Counted from the stretch's first letter, positions 44,481 through 53,097 are shown. The stretch: 64,000 nt of DNA from Loktanella fryxellensis (GCF_900110065.1 NZ_FOCI01000013.1:1-64000); one strand, 5' to 3'. Notes: a model not told the origin generated them from the letters alone. A program made the numbers and translations.

Positions 44481-45716
44481 TCAGCTGTGGTAGGCGGTCT
44501 CGCCATGCGCCGACAGGTCGAGGCCCATACGCTCTTCCTCTTCGGTCACACGCAGGCCGACGACCAGATCGACCAGCTTGTAAAGCACGATGGACGCGAT
44601 GCCACACCAGACGATGGTGATGCCGACCGCCTGAATCTGGATCCAGGTCTGCGCGCCCATCGAAAAGGCAGGATCGCCCAGACCCGTGCCACCCAGGGAC
44701 GGCGCCGTGAAGATGCCCGTCCCGATCGCCCCGACGATGCCGCCGATGCCGTGCACGCCAAAGACGTCGAGGCTGTCGTCGTACTTCAGCTTCTGCTTCA
44801 CCACCGCCACGAAGAAATAGCACGCACTGGACGCGATGGCGCCCAGCACGATGGCACCCACCGGACCGATCGTCCCGCAGGCCGGTGTCACGGCGACAAG
44901 GCCCGCCACCATGCCCGATGCCGCACCCAGCATGGATGCCTTGCCGCGCGTCACCGCCTCGATCCCGCACCATGCGAGGATCGCACCAGCGGTGGCGGTG
45001 AAGGTGTTGATCATCGCCAGAGTGGCGCCGCCGTTCGCCTCGAGGTTAGAGCCCGCGTTGAAGCCGAACCAGCCGACCCACAGCATCGCACTGCCCACCA
45101 TGGTCAGCGTCATCGAATGCGGCGCCATGTTGTCACGGCCCAGACCCACGCGTTTGCCGATCATGATCGACCCGATCAGCGCCGCGATGCCTGCGTTGAT
45201 GTGCACCACGGTGCCGCCTGCGAAATCGATGGCCCCCATGTTGAAGATCAGACCCGACGCGTCCCAGACCAAGTGCGCGACGGGGAAATAGACGACCGTC
45301 ACCCACAGCAGCACGAACAGCATCAGCGCGCTGAACTTGATCCGTTCCGCGAATGCGCCGACGATCAGCGCCGGCGTGATCGCGGCAAAGGTCATCTGGA
45401 ACGCGATGAACAGGTATTCCGGGATCACCACGCCGTCGGTGAATGTCGGGGCCATGCTGTCCGGTGTGACACCGACCAGAAACACCTTGCCCCAGCCACC
45501 CCAGAACGGGCCGGTGCCACCGCCGAAGGCCATGGAATAGCCGTAGACGACCCACACGACCATCACCATCGCGGTGATCAGGGTGCACTGCATCAGCACC
45601 GACAGCATGTTCTTGGACCGCACGAGGCCGCCATAGAACAGCGCGAGGCCCGGCACGATCATGAACAGCACCAGCACGGTCGCCGTCATCATCCAGGCGA
45701 CGTCGCCCTTGTCCAT
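44481..45716 (-). CDS. amtB: ammonium transporter AmtB, paralogue 1
   Basis: A 411-aa Amt/MEP ammonium channel from the first in-frame ATG (MDKGDVAWMMTATVL). The eleven-helix core is intact: FALFYGGLVRSKN-type first loop, DFAGGTVVHINAG, the ammonium-pore His residues in VHINAG and DVFGVHGIGG, and the C-terminal tail contacting GlnK. Upstream codons to 45800 form a signal peptide in the same frame, but it is broken by TGA at 45762-45764. The start at 45716 lacks a ribosome site. It is therefore uncertain whether full, truncated or no protein is made. It follows glnK1. Confidence 0.85.
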   Translation of the reverse strand: MDKGDVAWMMTATVLVLFMIVPGLALFYGGLVRSKNMLSVLMQCTLITAMVMVVWVVYGYSMAFGGGTGPFWGGWGKVFLVGVTPDSMAPTFTDGVVIPEYLFIAFQMTFAAITPALIVGAFAERIKFSALMLFVLLWVTVVYFPVAHLVWDASGLIFNMGAIDFAGGTVVHINAGIAALIGSIMIGKRVGLGRDNMAPHSMTLTMVGSAMLWVGWFGFNAGSNLEANGGATLAMINTFTATAGAILAWCGIEAVTRGKASMLGAASGMVAGLVAVTPACGTIGPVGAIVLGAIASSACYFFVAVVKQKLKYDDSLDVFGVHGIGGIVGAIGTGIFTAPSLGGTGLGDPAFSMGAQTWIQIQAVGITIVWCGIASIVLYKLVDLVVGLRVTEEEERMGLDLSAHGETAYHS

Positions 45717-45800
45717 CGTGGGCGCGGCGGCATCCTGTGCGGCCGCAAGTTGTGGCAGCAGTCAGGCCACGGTGGCCGCTGCGATTGTCGTCAGTCTCAT
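45717..45800 (-). other. amtB1 signal-peptide region with premature TGA
   Basis: In frame with amtB1: ATG at 45798-45800 with an AGGGGGA ribosome site, then MRLTTIAAATVA, a TGA at 45762-45764, then LLPQLAAAQDAAAPT, leading into MDKGD. The sequence on both sides is a typical Amt signal peptide, with cleavage near AAA-QD as in amtB2 (LAQDAAAP). The TGA thus looks like a recent nonsense change or a sequence error. Confidence 0.85.
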
Positions 45801-45824
45801 CTGTGGATGTCCCCCTGGCGCTGC

Positions 45825-46163
45825 CTACAGCGCGTCGTCGTTCGTCTCTCCGGTGCGGACGCGCAGTGCGCCCGCAACGTCGAGGGTGAAGATCTTGCCG
45901 TCGCCGATCTTGTTGGTGCCGGCGGTGCGGGCGATGGTGGTGACAACCTGCTCGGCCAGATCGTCGGGCACGACGATCTCCAGCCGCAGCTTGGGCACGA
46001 ACTGCACCACGTATTCCGCGCCGCGATAGACCTCCGTGTGCCCGGACTGGGTGCCGAACCCCTTGACCTCCGACACCATCATGCCGCGCACACCGACATC
46101 CATCAGCGCGCTGCGCACCTCGTCGAGCTTGAAGGGTTTGATGACGGCGATGATCAGATTCAT
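45825..46163 (-). CDS. glnK: PII signalling protein GlnK, copy 1
   Basis: A 112-aa PII protein that senses 2-oxoglutarate and ATP/ADP and blocks AmtB when ammonium is high. The T-loop holds the uridylylation Tyr51 in GHTEVYRGAEY, with GFGTQSG ahead of it and the B-loop and C-loop (TNKIGDGKIF, VRTGE) intact. It starts MNLIIAVIKPFKLDEV. It lies 24 nt ahead of the original amtB1 start, the usual glnK-amtB order. It differs from the second GlnK mainly at TNKIGDGKIF versus TDKIGDGKIF and VVQFVPKLRL versus AVNFVPKVKL. Confidence 0.93.
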   Translation of the reverse strand: MNLIIAVIKPFKLDEVRSALMDVGVRGMMVSEVKGFGTQSGHTEVYRGAEYVVQFVPKLRLEIVVPDDLAEQVVTTIARTAGTNKIGDGKIFTLDVAGALRVRTGETNDDAL

Positions 46164-46414
46164 GACGGATCCCCATGTCGCTTCCTGACGCCAACAGCGC
46201 CCCGAAACGAACATCGGACAAGGGCAAGCGCCGGCCTGTGCCTGAAAGCACGGCACATCACGCACTCGCGGCGTAGAGTTTAACCATGAAGCGTAAAAAT
46301 ACGGCTGTAGATAAATCAACCCAAAGGAGGAAAGGTTCAGTCACGGCAGGGTCAGGACATGAAAAGGCCCGGACGCGCACGTCCGGGCCACTCGCGATCA
46401 GCCGATGGGAGGGA
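46164..46414. promoter_or_regulatory. upstream region of glnK1 and amtB2 3' end
   Basis: A 251-nt region. It holds an inverted repeat TGTGCC-N9-GGCACA at 46237-46257, roughly 75-95 nt before the glnK1 start, a candidate operator. An AT-rich pocket (near 46275-46320) is unlike its neighbours and may contain the glnK1 promoter. Next comes the amtB2 terminator. Confidence 0.45.
46362..46389. terminator. amtB2 terminator
   Basis: On the minus strand: GGCCCGGACG-TGCG-CGTCCGGGCC followed by TTTT, 26 nt past the amtB2 stop. A perfect 10-bp stem with a T-run, so a standard intrinsic terminator. Confidence 0.88.
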
Positions 46415-47791
46415 TCAGCCCTTCGCGAATTCGGGGTAGGCCTCCATGCCCATCTCGGCCTGGTCGAGGCCGGTCATCTCGGCCTCGGCGGTGACGCGCA
46501 GACCGATCGTCGCCTTGAGGATGATCCACACGATCAGCGACAGGACGAACATGAACGCACCGACCGACACGAAACCGACGAGTTGCGTCACATAGGACGT
46601 GTCGGCGGTGTTGAACGGGACGATCATGGTGCCCCAGAAGCCCGCGACGAGGTGCACCGGGATCGCTCCCACGACGTCGTCGATCTTCAGCTTGTCCAGC
46701 ACCGGCACGACCAGAACAGCGATGATGCCACCCACGGCGCCGATCAGCAGCGCACCGAACAGCGACGGGTCGAGCGGACCCGCGGTGATCGACACGAGGC
46801 CGGCCAGCGCACCGTTCAGCACCATGGTCAGGTCGACCTTGCCATACGTCACCTGCGTGAGGACCATTGCGGCCACCGCACCGGCGCTTGCCGCCATGTT
46901 GGTGTTCGCCATGATGCGGGCGATGTCGCTGATGTCGCCCACAGTGCCCGCGGCCAGCTGGCTTGCGCCGTTGAAGCCGAACCAGCCCATCCACAGGATC
47001 AGCGTGCCCAGCGTGGCAAGGGCCAGGTTGCTGCCCGGCATCGGGAACGCACGACCATCCTTGTAGCGTCCGATGCGCGGACCCAGGATCAGCGCACCCG
47101 CCAGTGCCGCGAAACCGCCTGCCGCATGCACGAGGGTCGAGCCTGCGAAGTCATAGAAGCCCATCTCGCTCAGCCAGCCGCCGCCCCACTGCCACGACGC
47201 CTCGATCGGATAGAGGACGCCGGTCAGCACGACGGTGAAGATCAGGAACGGCCACAGCTTGATGCGCTCGGCCAGCGTGCCCGACACGATGGACGCGGTC
47301 GTGGCGCAGAACATCACCTGATAGAAGAAGTCCGACGCACCGGAGGCATAGTCGAGTGACGCCGCATCCGCGGCAAGGCCCACAGGCTCCAGCGACGCGG
47401 GCGAGAACAGCGTGCCGAGATAGCCTACGATGGTCCAGCCGTCGCCGGGATACATCAGGTTGTAGCCGATCAGCCAGTACATGATGCCCGCAATGGCAAA
47501 GAGCGCGATGTTCTTGGTCAGCTGCGTGGTCACGTTCTTGGACCGCACCAGCCCCGCCTCGAGCATGGCAAAGCCCGCGGCCATCCACATGACGAGGATG
47601 CCACCGATCAGGAAAAGGAAGGTGGTCATGACGTAGGCGCCGATGTCGTCGAACGACGGCGTGGCCGCCTCGACGACCTCCGCGGCGGCTTCGGCCGCGG
47701 GTGCCGCGGCGTCCTGCGCCAGCCCCATGACCGGCAGCGCCAGCAGCAGGGCCGCCAGCGGCAGGGTTGATTTGAGCAGTGATGGATTCAT
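46415..47791 (-). CDS. amtB: ammonium transporter AmtB, paralogue 2
   Basis: A 458-aa Amt/MEP channel with an intact signal peptide (LLKSTLPLAALLLALPVMGLAQD) and a longer acidic N-terminal spacer (AAAPAAEAAAEVVEAATPSFDDIG). The channel core is complete, with WMAAGFAMLEAGLVRSKN, DFAGSTLVHAAGG and IPVHLVAGFWG, and the C-terminal tail. FWG and LVHAAGG place it in a different subgroup from paralogue 1, whose DVFGVHGIGG pattern is nearer to E. coli AmtB. It follows glnK2 by 28 nt. Expression probably rises under nitrogen limitation. Confidence 0.93.
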   Translation of the reverse strand: MNPSLLKSTLPLAALLLALPVMGLAQDAAAPAAEAAAEVVEAATPSFDDIGAYVMTTFLFLIGGILVMWMAAGFAMLEAGLVRSKNVTTQLTKNIALFAIAGIMYWLIGYNLMYPGDGWTIVGYLGTLFSPASLEPVGLAADAASLDYASGASDFFYQVMFCATTASIVSGTLAERIKLWPFLIFTVVLTGVLYPIEASWQWGGGWLSEMGFYDFAGSTLVHAAGGFAALAGALILGPRIGRYKDGRAFPMPGSNLALATLGTLILWMGWFGFNGASQLAAGTVGDISDIARIMANTNMAASAGAVAAMVLTQVTYGKVDLTMVLNGALAGLVSITAGPLDPSLFGALLIGAVGGIIAVLVVPVLDKLKIDDVVGAIPVHLVAGFWGTMIVPFNTADTSYVTQLVGFVSVGAFMFVLSLIVWIILKATIGLRVTAEAEMTGLDQAEMGMEAYPEFAKG

Positions 47792-47819
47792 CGTGGTCTG
47801 TCCCCTTGTTGCGCAGCTG

Positions 47820-48158
47820 TTACAGCGCGTCGTCGTTCATTTCGCCGGTGCGGACGCGCATCGCGGCTTCCACATCGAGGGTGAAGATCTTGCCGTCGCC
47901 GATCTTGTCGGTCTTGGCGGTGCTGGCGATGGTGCCCACGACCTGTTCGGCCATGCTGTCGGGCACCACGATCTCCAGCTTGACCTTGGGCACGAAGTTC
48001 ACGGCGTATTCCGCGCCGCGATAGATTTCCGTATGCCCGGACTGGGACCCGAACCCCTTGATTTCGGACACCATCATGCCGCGCACGCCGATGGCGGTCA
48101 GCGCCTCGCGGACCTCCTCGAGCTTGAACGGCTTGATCGTTGCGATGATCAGTTTCAC
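47820..48158 (-). CDS. glnK: PII signalling protein GlnK, copy 2
   Basis: A 112-aa PII protein (VKLIIATIKPFKLEEV start) with the T-loop Tyr51 in GHTEIYRGAEY and the expected B- and C-loops. The start is GTG at 48158 with GGGGAAA upstream. It is upstream of amtB2, forming the second glnK-amtB pair, and probably regulates that channel. Sequence identity to GlnK copy 1 is high, so the pairs look like duplicates, but the two AmtB partners differ more. Confidence 0.93.
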   Translation of the reverse strand: MKLIIATIKPFKLEEVREALTAIGVRGMMVSEIKGFGSQSGHTEIYRGAEYAVNFVPKVKLEIVVPDSMAEQVVGTIASTAKTDKIGDGKIFTLDVEAAMRVRTGEMNDDAL

Positions 48159-48429
48159 GTGATGTTTTCCCCATTCGCTATGACGGGGACGGGCCCCGGT
48201 GGTGCATGTGCCTGCCAAACAGGCGGTACCGGAGGACCGAGGCACAAGAAAAGTCACGCCATTCCACAGGCTGAGTCACCAAATGTTGCACATTTTTTGC
48301 ACAATGGGACATCTGCGCCTGTTTCTTGTGCAGTCGGGAAAACGAATCCCCCTCCCGGCAACAGCACGGGACAATCCCGCTGCGGGGCGGTAAGAAGGGC
48401 GAAACGCGCAAGAAACGGACCGGGCAGCG
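48159..48429. promoter_or_regulatory. divergent region glnK2 / penicillin-binding protein
   Basis: A 271-nt divergent region. TTGCACA occurs twice as a direct repeat (48286-48292 and 48297-48303), exactly 11 bp apart, about one helical turn, in an AT-rich pocket. This is a candidate operator or activator site for glnK2. The rest is GC-rich. Confidence 0.5.
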
Positions 48430-50574
48430 ATGGCGAAGAACAGCAAGACGGGCAAACCTCTTGTCGCGGACCGCCGCTATGGCGCGGCTGCAGCGACTCC
48501 GTCCAAGGCGACGACCGCCCCGCGCCCGCGCAAGGCCCGCACCCCGCGGCGCAGCCGTCCGCGCGGCCCCATCGGTCTGTTGCTGCTGCCGTTCACGTGG
48601 GCGCTGGGCCTGATCCTGCGCGTGACGTGGAAACTCGGGCTGGCCGTCGTCGTGCTGATCGCCGGCGCGGCCTTCTGGTATTCGATGCAGATGCCCGCGA
48701 TCACTGCCCTCGTGGACGGACGCACGCGCGGGTCCGTGACATTGCTGGACCGCGACGGCGCGGTGTTCGCGTGGCGCGGCGACCAGTTCGGCGGGATGAT
48801 CACCGCCGATCAGGTCTCGCCCTACCTGCACGACGCGGTCGTCGCGACCGAGGATCGCCGCTTCTACCGCCACATCGGCGTCGATCCGCGCGGCGTCGCG
48901 GGCGCCATCCGCATCAACATGAGCGAGGGGCGCAGCCCCCTGTCCGGCAACGGCGGCTCGACCATCACGCAGCAGACCGCCAAGCTGCTGTGCCTCGGCG
49001 TGCCCTTTGACCCCGCGACGTGGGACAGCGAACGCGCCTATGAAGAGGACTGCCGCCGCACCACGATCTGGCGCAAGGTCAAGGAGGCGATCTACTCCAT
49101 GGGCATGGAGATCGCCTACGGCAAGGAAGACATCCTGACCGTCTATCTGAACCGGGCCTATCTGGGCGCGGGCAGCCGCGGATTCGAGGCGGCGGCGCAA
49201 CGCTATTTCGGCAAGTCCGCCAACGAGGTGAACGTCGCCGAAGCGGCGATGCTGGCAGGTCTGCTGAAGGCACCCAGCAGCTATGCGCCCACATCCAGCA
49301 TGGAGCGGGCGGTGGACCGCGCCAACGTGGTCGTCGGCCTGATGGAGGCGCAGGGCTACATCACCGCCGCACAGGCCGCCGATGCGCGCGCAAACCCCGC
49401 GCAGCTCAGCACTGCGGCCGAGGCACGGGCGGGCGGATACTTTGCCGACTGGGTGATGGACCAGGGGCCGGATTTCTTTACCCAGAACACAACCGAGGAT
49501 GTGATGATCCGCACCACGCTGGACCAGCGCATCCAGACCGCGGCGGAAACCGCGCTGTTGTCGGTGTTCGATGCGCGGCTGAAGGAAAGCAGCGAAGCCG
49601 AGGCCGCCGTCATCGTGATGAGCGCCGATGGCGCCGTGCGCGGCATGGTCGGCGGGCGCGACGTGCGGGCGACGGGCGCGTTCAACCGCGCCACGCAGGC
49701 CAAGCGGCAGCCGGGATCGGCCTTCAAGCCGTTCATCTATGCGGCAGCCCTCGATCTCGGCTTCAGTCCGAACGACATGATCGTGGATGCGCCACTGACG
49801 ATCGACGTGCCGGGATCGGGTCCGTGGCGGCCCGAAAACTATGACCGGCAGTTCCGGGGTCCGGTGACGCTGACGCAGGCGCTGGCGGAATCCCGCAACA
49901 TCCCCGCCATCCTTCTGTCAGAGGAGGTCGGCCGCGAACTGGTCCGCACCGTGGCGCAGAAATTCGGCATCACCAGCGATCTGGCCGCCGGTCCCGCGCT
50001 GGCGCTGGGCGTGTCGGAAACCACGCTGATCGAAATGACGGGTGCCTATGCCGGGATCCTGAACGGCGGGTCCGCCGTCGTGCCTTACGGCCTGATCGAC
50101 CTGCGGCTGCAGGGCGACGATGCGCCGCTGATGGACAATGCGGGCGTAGGCCTGCAGGAGCGTGTGATCCAGACCGGGGCCGCACGACAACTGACCTACA
50201 TGATGAGCGAGGTGATCCGTGCCGGCACAGGCACCCGCGCGCAGATCCCCGGCTGGGAACTGGCGGGCAAGTCGGGCACGACGAACAGCGCCCGCGACGC
50301 ATGGTTCGTCGGGTTCAACGCGGATTACGTCGTCGGCGTCTGGATGGGCTACGATGACAACAGCCCGATGCAGGGCGTCACCGGCGGCGGCCTGCCGGCC
50401 GAGATCTGGCAGGCGACCATGGCCGGCGTCGTGGCGGGAGAGACGCCGCGTCCCCTCCCCTATGACCTGCCGACCATGGGCACCCGTGGCGAGATGGTGG
50501 CGGATTCCACGATGACGGCCGACACCCAGATCCTCGACGTGCTGGACAACATCCTGAACGGTCTGGCGAACTGA
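48430..50574 (+). CDS. class A penicillin-binding protein (PBP1a-like)
   Basis: A 714-aa bifunctional peptidoglycan synthase. A basic cytoplasmic tail (about residues 1-50, KARTPRRSRPRG) leads to a membrane anchor near 55-85. The glycosyltransferase domain has ATEDRRFYRHIGVD and GGSTITQQTAKL. The transpeptidase domain carries the SxxK serine in PGSAFKPF, SRN in AESRNIP and the KSG motif in GKSGTTN. It polymerises and crosslinks murein in the periplasm. The gene ends in a 17-bp tandem repeat that includes its stop codon. Confidence 0.93.
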   Translation: MAKNSKTGKPLVADRRYGAAAATPSKATTAPRPRKARTPRRSRPRGPIGLLLLPFTWALGLILRVTWKLGLAVVVLIAGAAFWYSMQMPAITALVDGRTRGSVTLLDRDGAVFAWRGDQFGGMITADQVSPYLHDAVVATEDRRFYRHIGVDPRGVAGAIRINMSEGRSPLSGNGGSTITQQTAKLLCLGVPFDPATWDSERAYEEDCRRTTIWRKVKEAIYSMGMEIAYGKEDILTVYLNRAYLGAGSRGFEAAAQRYFGKSANEVNVAEAAMLAGLLKAPSSYAPTSSMERAVDRANVVVGLMEAQGYITAAQAADARANPAQLSTAAEARAGGYFADWVMDQGPDFFTQNTTEDVMIRTTLDQRIQTAAETALLSVFDARLKESSEAEAAVIVMSADGAVRGMVGGRDVRATGAFNRATQAKRQPGSAFKPFIYAAALDLGFSPNDMIVDAPLTIDVPGSGPWRPENYDRQFRGPVTLTQALAESRNIPAILLSEEVGRELVRTVAQKFGITSDLAAGPALALGVSETTLIEMTGAYAGILNGGSAVVPYGLIDLRLQGDDAPLMDNAGVGLQERVIQTGAARQLTYMMSEVIRAGTGTRAQIPGWELAGKSGTTNSARDAWFVGFNADYVVGVWMGYDDNSPMQGVTGGGLPAEIWQATMAGVVAGETPRPLPYDLPTMGTRGEMVADSTMTADTQILDVLDNILNGLAN

Positions 50575-50621
50575 ACGGCCTGGCGAACTGAACGGCCTGG
50601 CGAACTGAACGGCCTGGCGAA
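50554..50621. repeat. 17-bp tandem repeat across the PBP stop codon
   Basis: Four units of CTGAACGGCCTGGCGAA (17 bp), the first with T for C at position 9. The first unit encodes part of the protein's end (LNGLAN) and the stop falls at the start of the second. Later units are non-coding. Since 17 is not a multiple of three, added units do not extend the protein. Confidence 0.93.
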
Positions 50622-50638
50622 CCGAACGCCGCAGCGGC

Positions 50639-51052
50639 CTAGTCGGCGGGTGGCGTGTCGATGACCAGCGGCACGGCATCCGGGTCGGGGCACCGGTCGT
50701 AGACAAAGGCGTATCCGTCCCAGACCATGATGATCCCGTCGCTTTGTGCGCTGTTCAGCAACATCGCCCGCTCGTTGAAGGTCTGACCTTCACCGCTGCA
50801 GGCCATGGTATAAAGCTGCGCATCCATATCCACGACGTTGACGGGGTTGGTCATCCGGCACTCGACCTCGACGCCATAGAAGATGCCCTCGGCGATCCGG
50901 ACAGACCCTCCGTCGATGCCCACGAGGGCACATTCCGCATTGGCGGCCTGCCGATAGGTCCCGTCGAACGGCCCCGCAGCGACCGGCGCCGCCAGAACCG
51001 TGCCCAGTCCGGCACATGTCACATATGTGGTAAGACGGACCACGCCGCACAT
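50639..51052 (-). CDS. exported hypothetical protein with conserved cysteines
   Basis: A 137-aa protein with a probable signal region (VRLTTYVTCAGLGTVLAAPVAAG) and a mature domain starting PFDGTYRQAANAECALVG. Cysteines in NAECALV, EVECRMT, TMACSGE and DRCPDP could form two disulfides. I do not recognise the family by name. The start (ATG 51052) has an unusually close purine stretch (AAAAGG) as a ribosome site and should be treated as provisional. It converges on the PBP gene across the repeat. Confidence 0.65.
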   Translation of the reverse strand: MCGVVRLTTYVTCAGLGTVLAAPVAAGPFDGTYRQAANAECALVGIDGGSVRIAEGIFYGVEVECRMTNPVNVVDMDAQLYTMACSGEGQTFNERAMLLNSAQSDGIIMVWDGYAFVYDRCPDPDAVPLVIDTPPAD

Positions 51053-51348
51053 CCTTTTGCTTGCGCCCCGGACCCGCCGGGCGGCTGACGCAAGGTTATC
51101 CCATGTGGCTGACCGTGTCACGCAGGGGCGACCGGCCGTGTGATTGGGTCTGGCGATGATTGCCGTTCTTTCTTTGTTCATGCCTGCGCGGCAGAGTATA
51201 GGGATGGGGCTGTCAGCCGGGACTGGTGCCGATGCTCTGCATGTTCAGGACAATCGGGGGGTGGACATGCATAACCCCTATTTTCGCCGTGCATGCGCGA
51301 TATGCTCCACAGCAGGCAGGACGTGATGCAATTGTGTGGGGCTGACGC
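51053..51348. other. 296-nt region upstream of the type I secretion genes
   Basis: No convincing gene. It is less GC-rich around 51160-51310 than its neighbours and carries a run of GCATG-like motifs (near 51240-51300). Probably the promoter region for the secretion operon and for the divergent exported protein. Confidence 0.4.
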
Positions 51349-53097
51349 GTGAGACAGGATGACGACCGGACAGCGCGGAACGGTGGCGCCGAACTGCTGG
51401 CAGTACGGCACGAGGGGCGCGCGCTCTACTGGGCGGTTGGCATCTTCAGCTTCTTCGTGAACATGCTGATGCTGACGGGCCCCCTGTACATGCTGAACGT
51501 CTATGACCGGGTGCTGGGCAGCCGCAGCGTGGAAACGTTGATCGCGCTCAGCGTGCTGGTCGTGTTCCTGTATGGTCTGATGGGTGTGCTCGACTTCGTG
51601 CGGGGCCGCGTGATGGGGCGGCTGGGTGCCCGCTTTCAGGCGCGTCTCGACCGGCGCGTGTTTGCGGCCACGCTGCAGGCGCAGTCCCAGAACCGCGCCC
51701 TGGACGAGGCCAAGACCGGCCTGCGCGACCTCGAAGCGGTGCAGCGCCTGATCACCTCGCCCGCGCTGATGGCGGCGTTCGATCTGCCGTGGACACCGCT
51801 GTTCTTTTTTGGGATCTTCATCTTCCACCCGGCGATGGGCTGGCTGGCCATTGCCGGCGGCGTCGTGCTGGTCGGCGTTGCGCTGGCCAACCAGATCGTC
51901 ACCAAGAAACCGCTGGAAACGGCAAACGCGGCATCGTTCCAGTCCGAAAGCCTCGGCGCACAGATCCGGGGCGAAGCCGAAATGGTGCAGGCCCTGGGTA
52001 TGCGCGGCGCCGCTTTCGACCGCTGGCAGGTGGCGCGCGGGGCATCGCTGGATGCCACAATCGGCGCGTCTGACAGTGCCGGCACCTTCGGCGCGGCGAC
52101 CAAGACCTTCCGCCTGTTTCTCCAGTCGGCCATGCTTGGGCTGGGGGCCTACCTGGTGCTGCAGGGCGAGATGACGGCGGGTGCCATGATCGCGGGGTCG
52201 ATCCTGATGGGCCGCGCACTGGCCCCGATCGAGACGATCGTGGGTCAGTGGGCCGTGTTTCAGAGAGGCCGCGAAGGCTGGGGTCGCCTGTCCCGCCTGC
52301 TCGGCGCCATCCCGGAAGAGCCGGCCCGCACCGCCCTGCCCGCGCCGCGCGCGATCATCACGGCCGACAGCGTGACGGTCATCCCGCCGGGCGAACAGCA
52401 GGCCAGCCTGCGGTTGATCAGCTTTGCCGTGCAGCCCGGTCAGGCGGTGGGCGTCATCGGCATTTCGGGTGCGGGCAAATCGACGCTGGCCCGCGCCCTG
52501 ACGGGCGTGTGGCGACCGGCGGGCGGCAAGATCCGGCTGGATGGCGCATCGCTGGATCAGTACGATGCCGATACGCTGGGGCGACACATCGGATATCTGC
52601 CGCAGCGGGTGCAACTGTTCGACGGCACGATCAAGGACAACATCGCGCGCATGTCCATGACCCCGGACGATGCGGCCGTGGTCGCCGCGGCCAAGAAGGC
52701 CGCCGCCCACGAGATGATCCTGCGCCTGCCGGACGGCTACGACACCCGCGTCACGGCCGGTGGCGGGCGGCTGTCGGGCGGCCAGATCCAGCGCATCGGC
52801 CTTGCCCGTGCGATGTATGGCGATCCGGTGATGCTGGTGCTGGACGAGCCCAACAGCAATCTGGACAACGACGGATCATTGGCGCTGAACGCCGCCATCC
52901 GCGCCGCCAAGGCCGAGGGCAAGGCCGTGTTCATCATGGCCCATCGGCCCGCAGCGATACAAGAGTGCGATCTGTTGCTGGTGATCGAAAACGGTGCGCG
53001 CCGCGCCTTCGGCCCCAAGGACGAGGTCCTGCGCGAGGTGCTGCAGAATGCGCAGGACGTGACGCGGACCAAGGGTCAGTCGGCGGGCGTGCAATGA
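51349..53097 (+). CDS. type I secretion ABC transporter (PrtD-like)
   Basis: A 582-aa ABC half-transporter. Six membrane helices span about residues 25-300 (starting YWAVGIFSFFVNMLML). The nucleotide-binding domain has Walker A GISGAGKST near 370, signature LSGGQIQR near 475, and Walker B MLVLDEPNSNLD near 497. With the following HlyD-type gene this is a type I secretion inner-membrane complex (PrtD/LapB-like without an N-terminal peptidase domain). It starts with GTG at 51349. Substrate and outer-membrane TolC are not in the window. Confidence 0.9.
   Translation: MRQDDDRTARNGGAELLAVRHEGRALYWAVGIFSFFVNMLMLTGPLYMLNVYDRVLGSRSVETLIALSVLVVFLYGLMGVLDFVRGRVMGRLGARFQARLDRRVFAATLQAQSQNRALDEAKTGLRDLEAVQRLITSPALMAAFDLPWTPLFFFGIFIFHPAMGWLAIAGGVVLVGVALANQIVTKKPLETANAASFQSESLGAQIRGEAEMVQALGMRGAAFDRWQVARGASLDATIGASDSAGTFGAATKTFRLFLQSAMLGLGAYLVLQGEMTAGAMIAGSILMGRALAPIETIVGQWAVFQRGREGWGRLSRLLGAIPEEPARTALPAPRAIITADSVTVIPPGEQQASLRLISFAVQPGQAVGVIGISGAGKSTLARALTGVWRPAGGKIRLDGASLDQYDADTLGRHIGYLPQRVQLFDGTIKDNIARMSMTPDDAAVVAAAKKAAAHEMILRLPDGYDTRVTAGGGRLSGGQIQRIGLARAMYGDPVMLVLDEPNSNLDNDGSLALNAAIRAAKAEGKAVFIMAHRPAAIQECDLLLVIENGARRAFGPKDEVLREVLQNAQDVTRTKGQSAGVQ

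Noticed and set aside
46322-46436. A perfect AAAGGAGG ribosome-site-like motif on the plus strand followed by a short frame
   Set aside because: The nearest ATG (46359) is about 27 nt away, too far, and the 26-codon frame runs through the amtB2 terminator.
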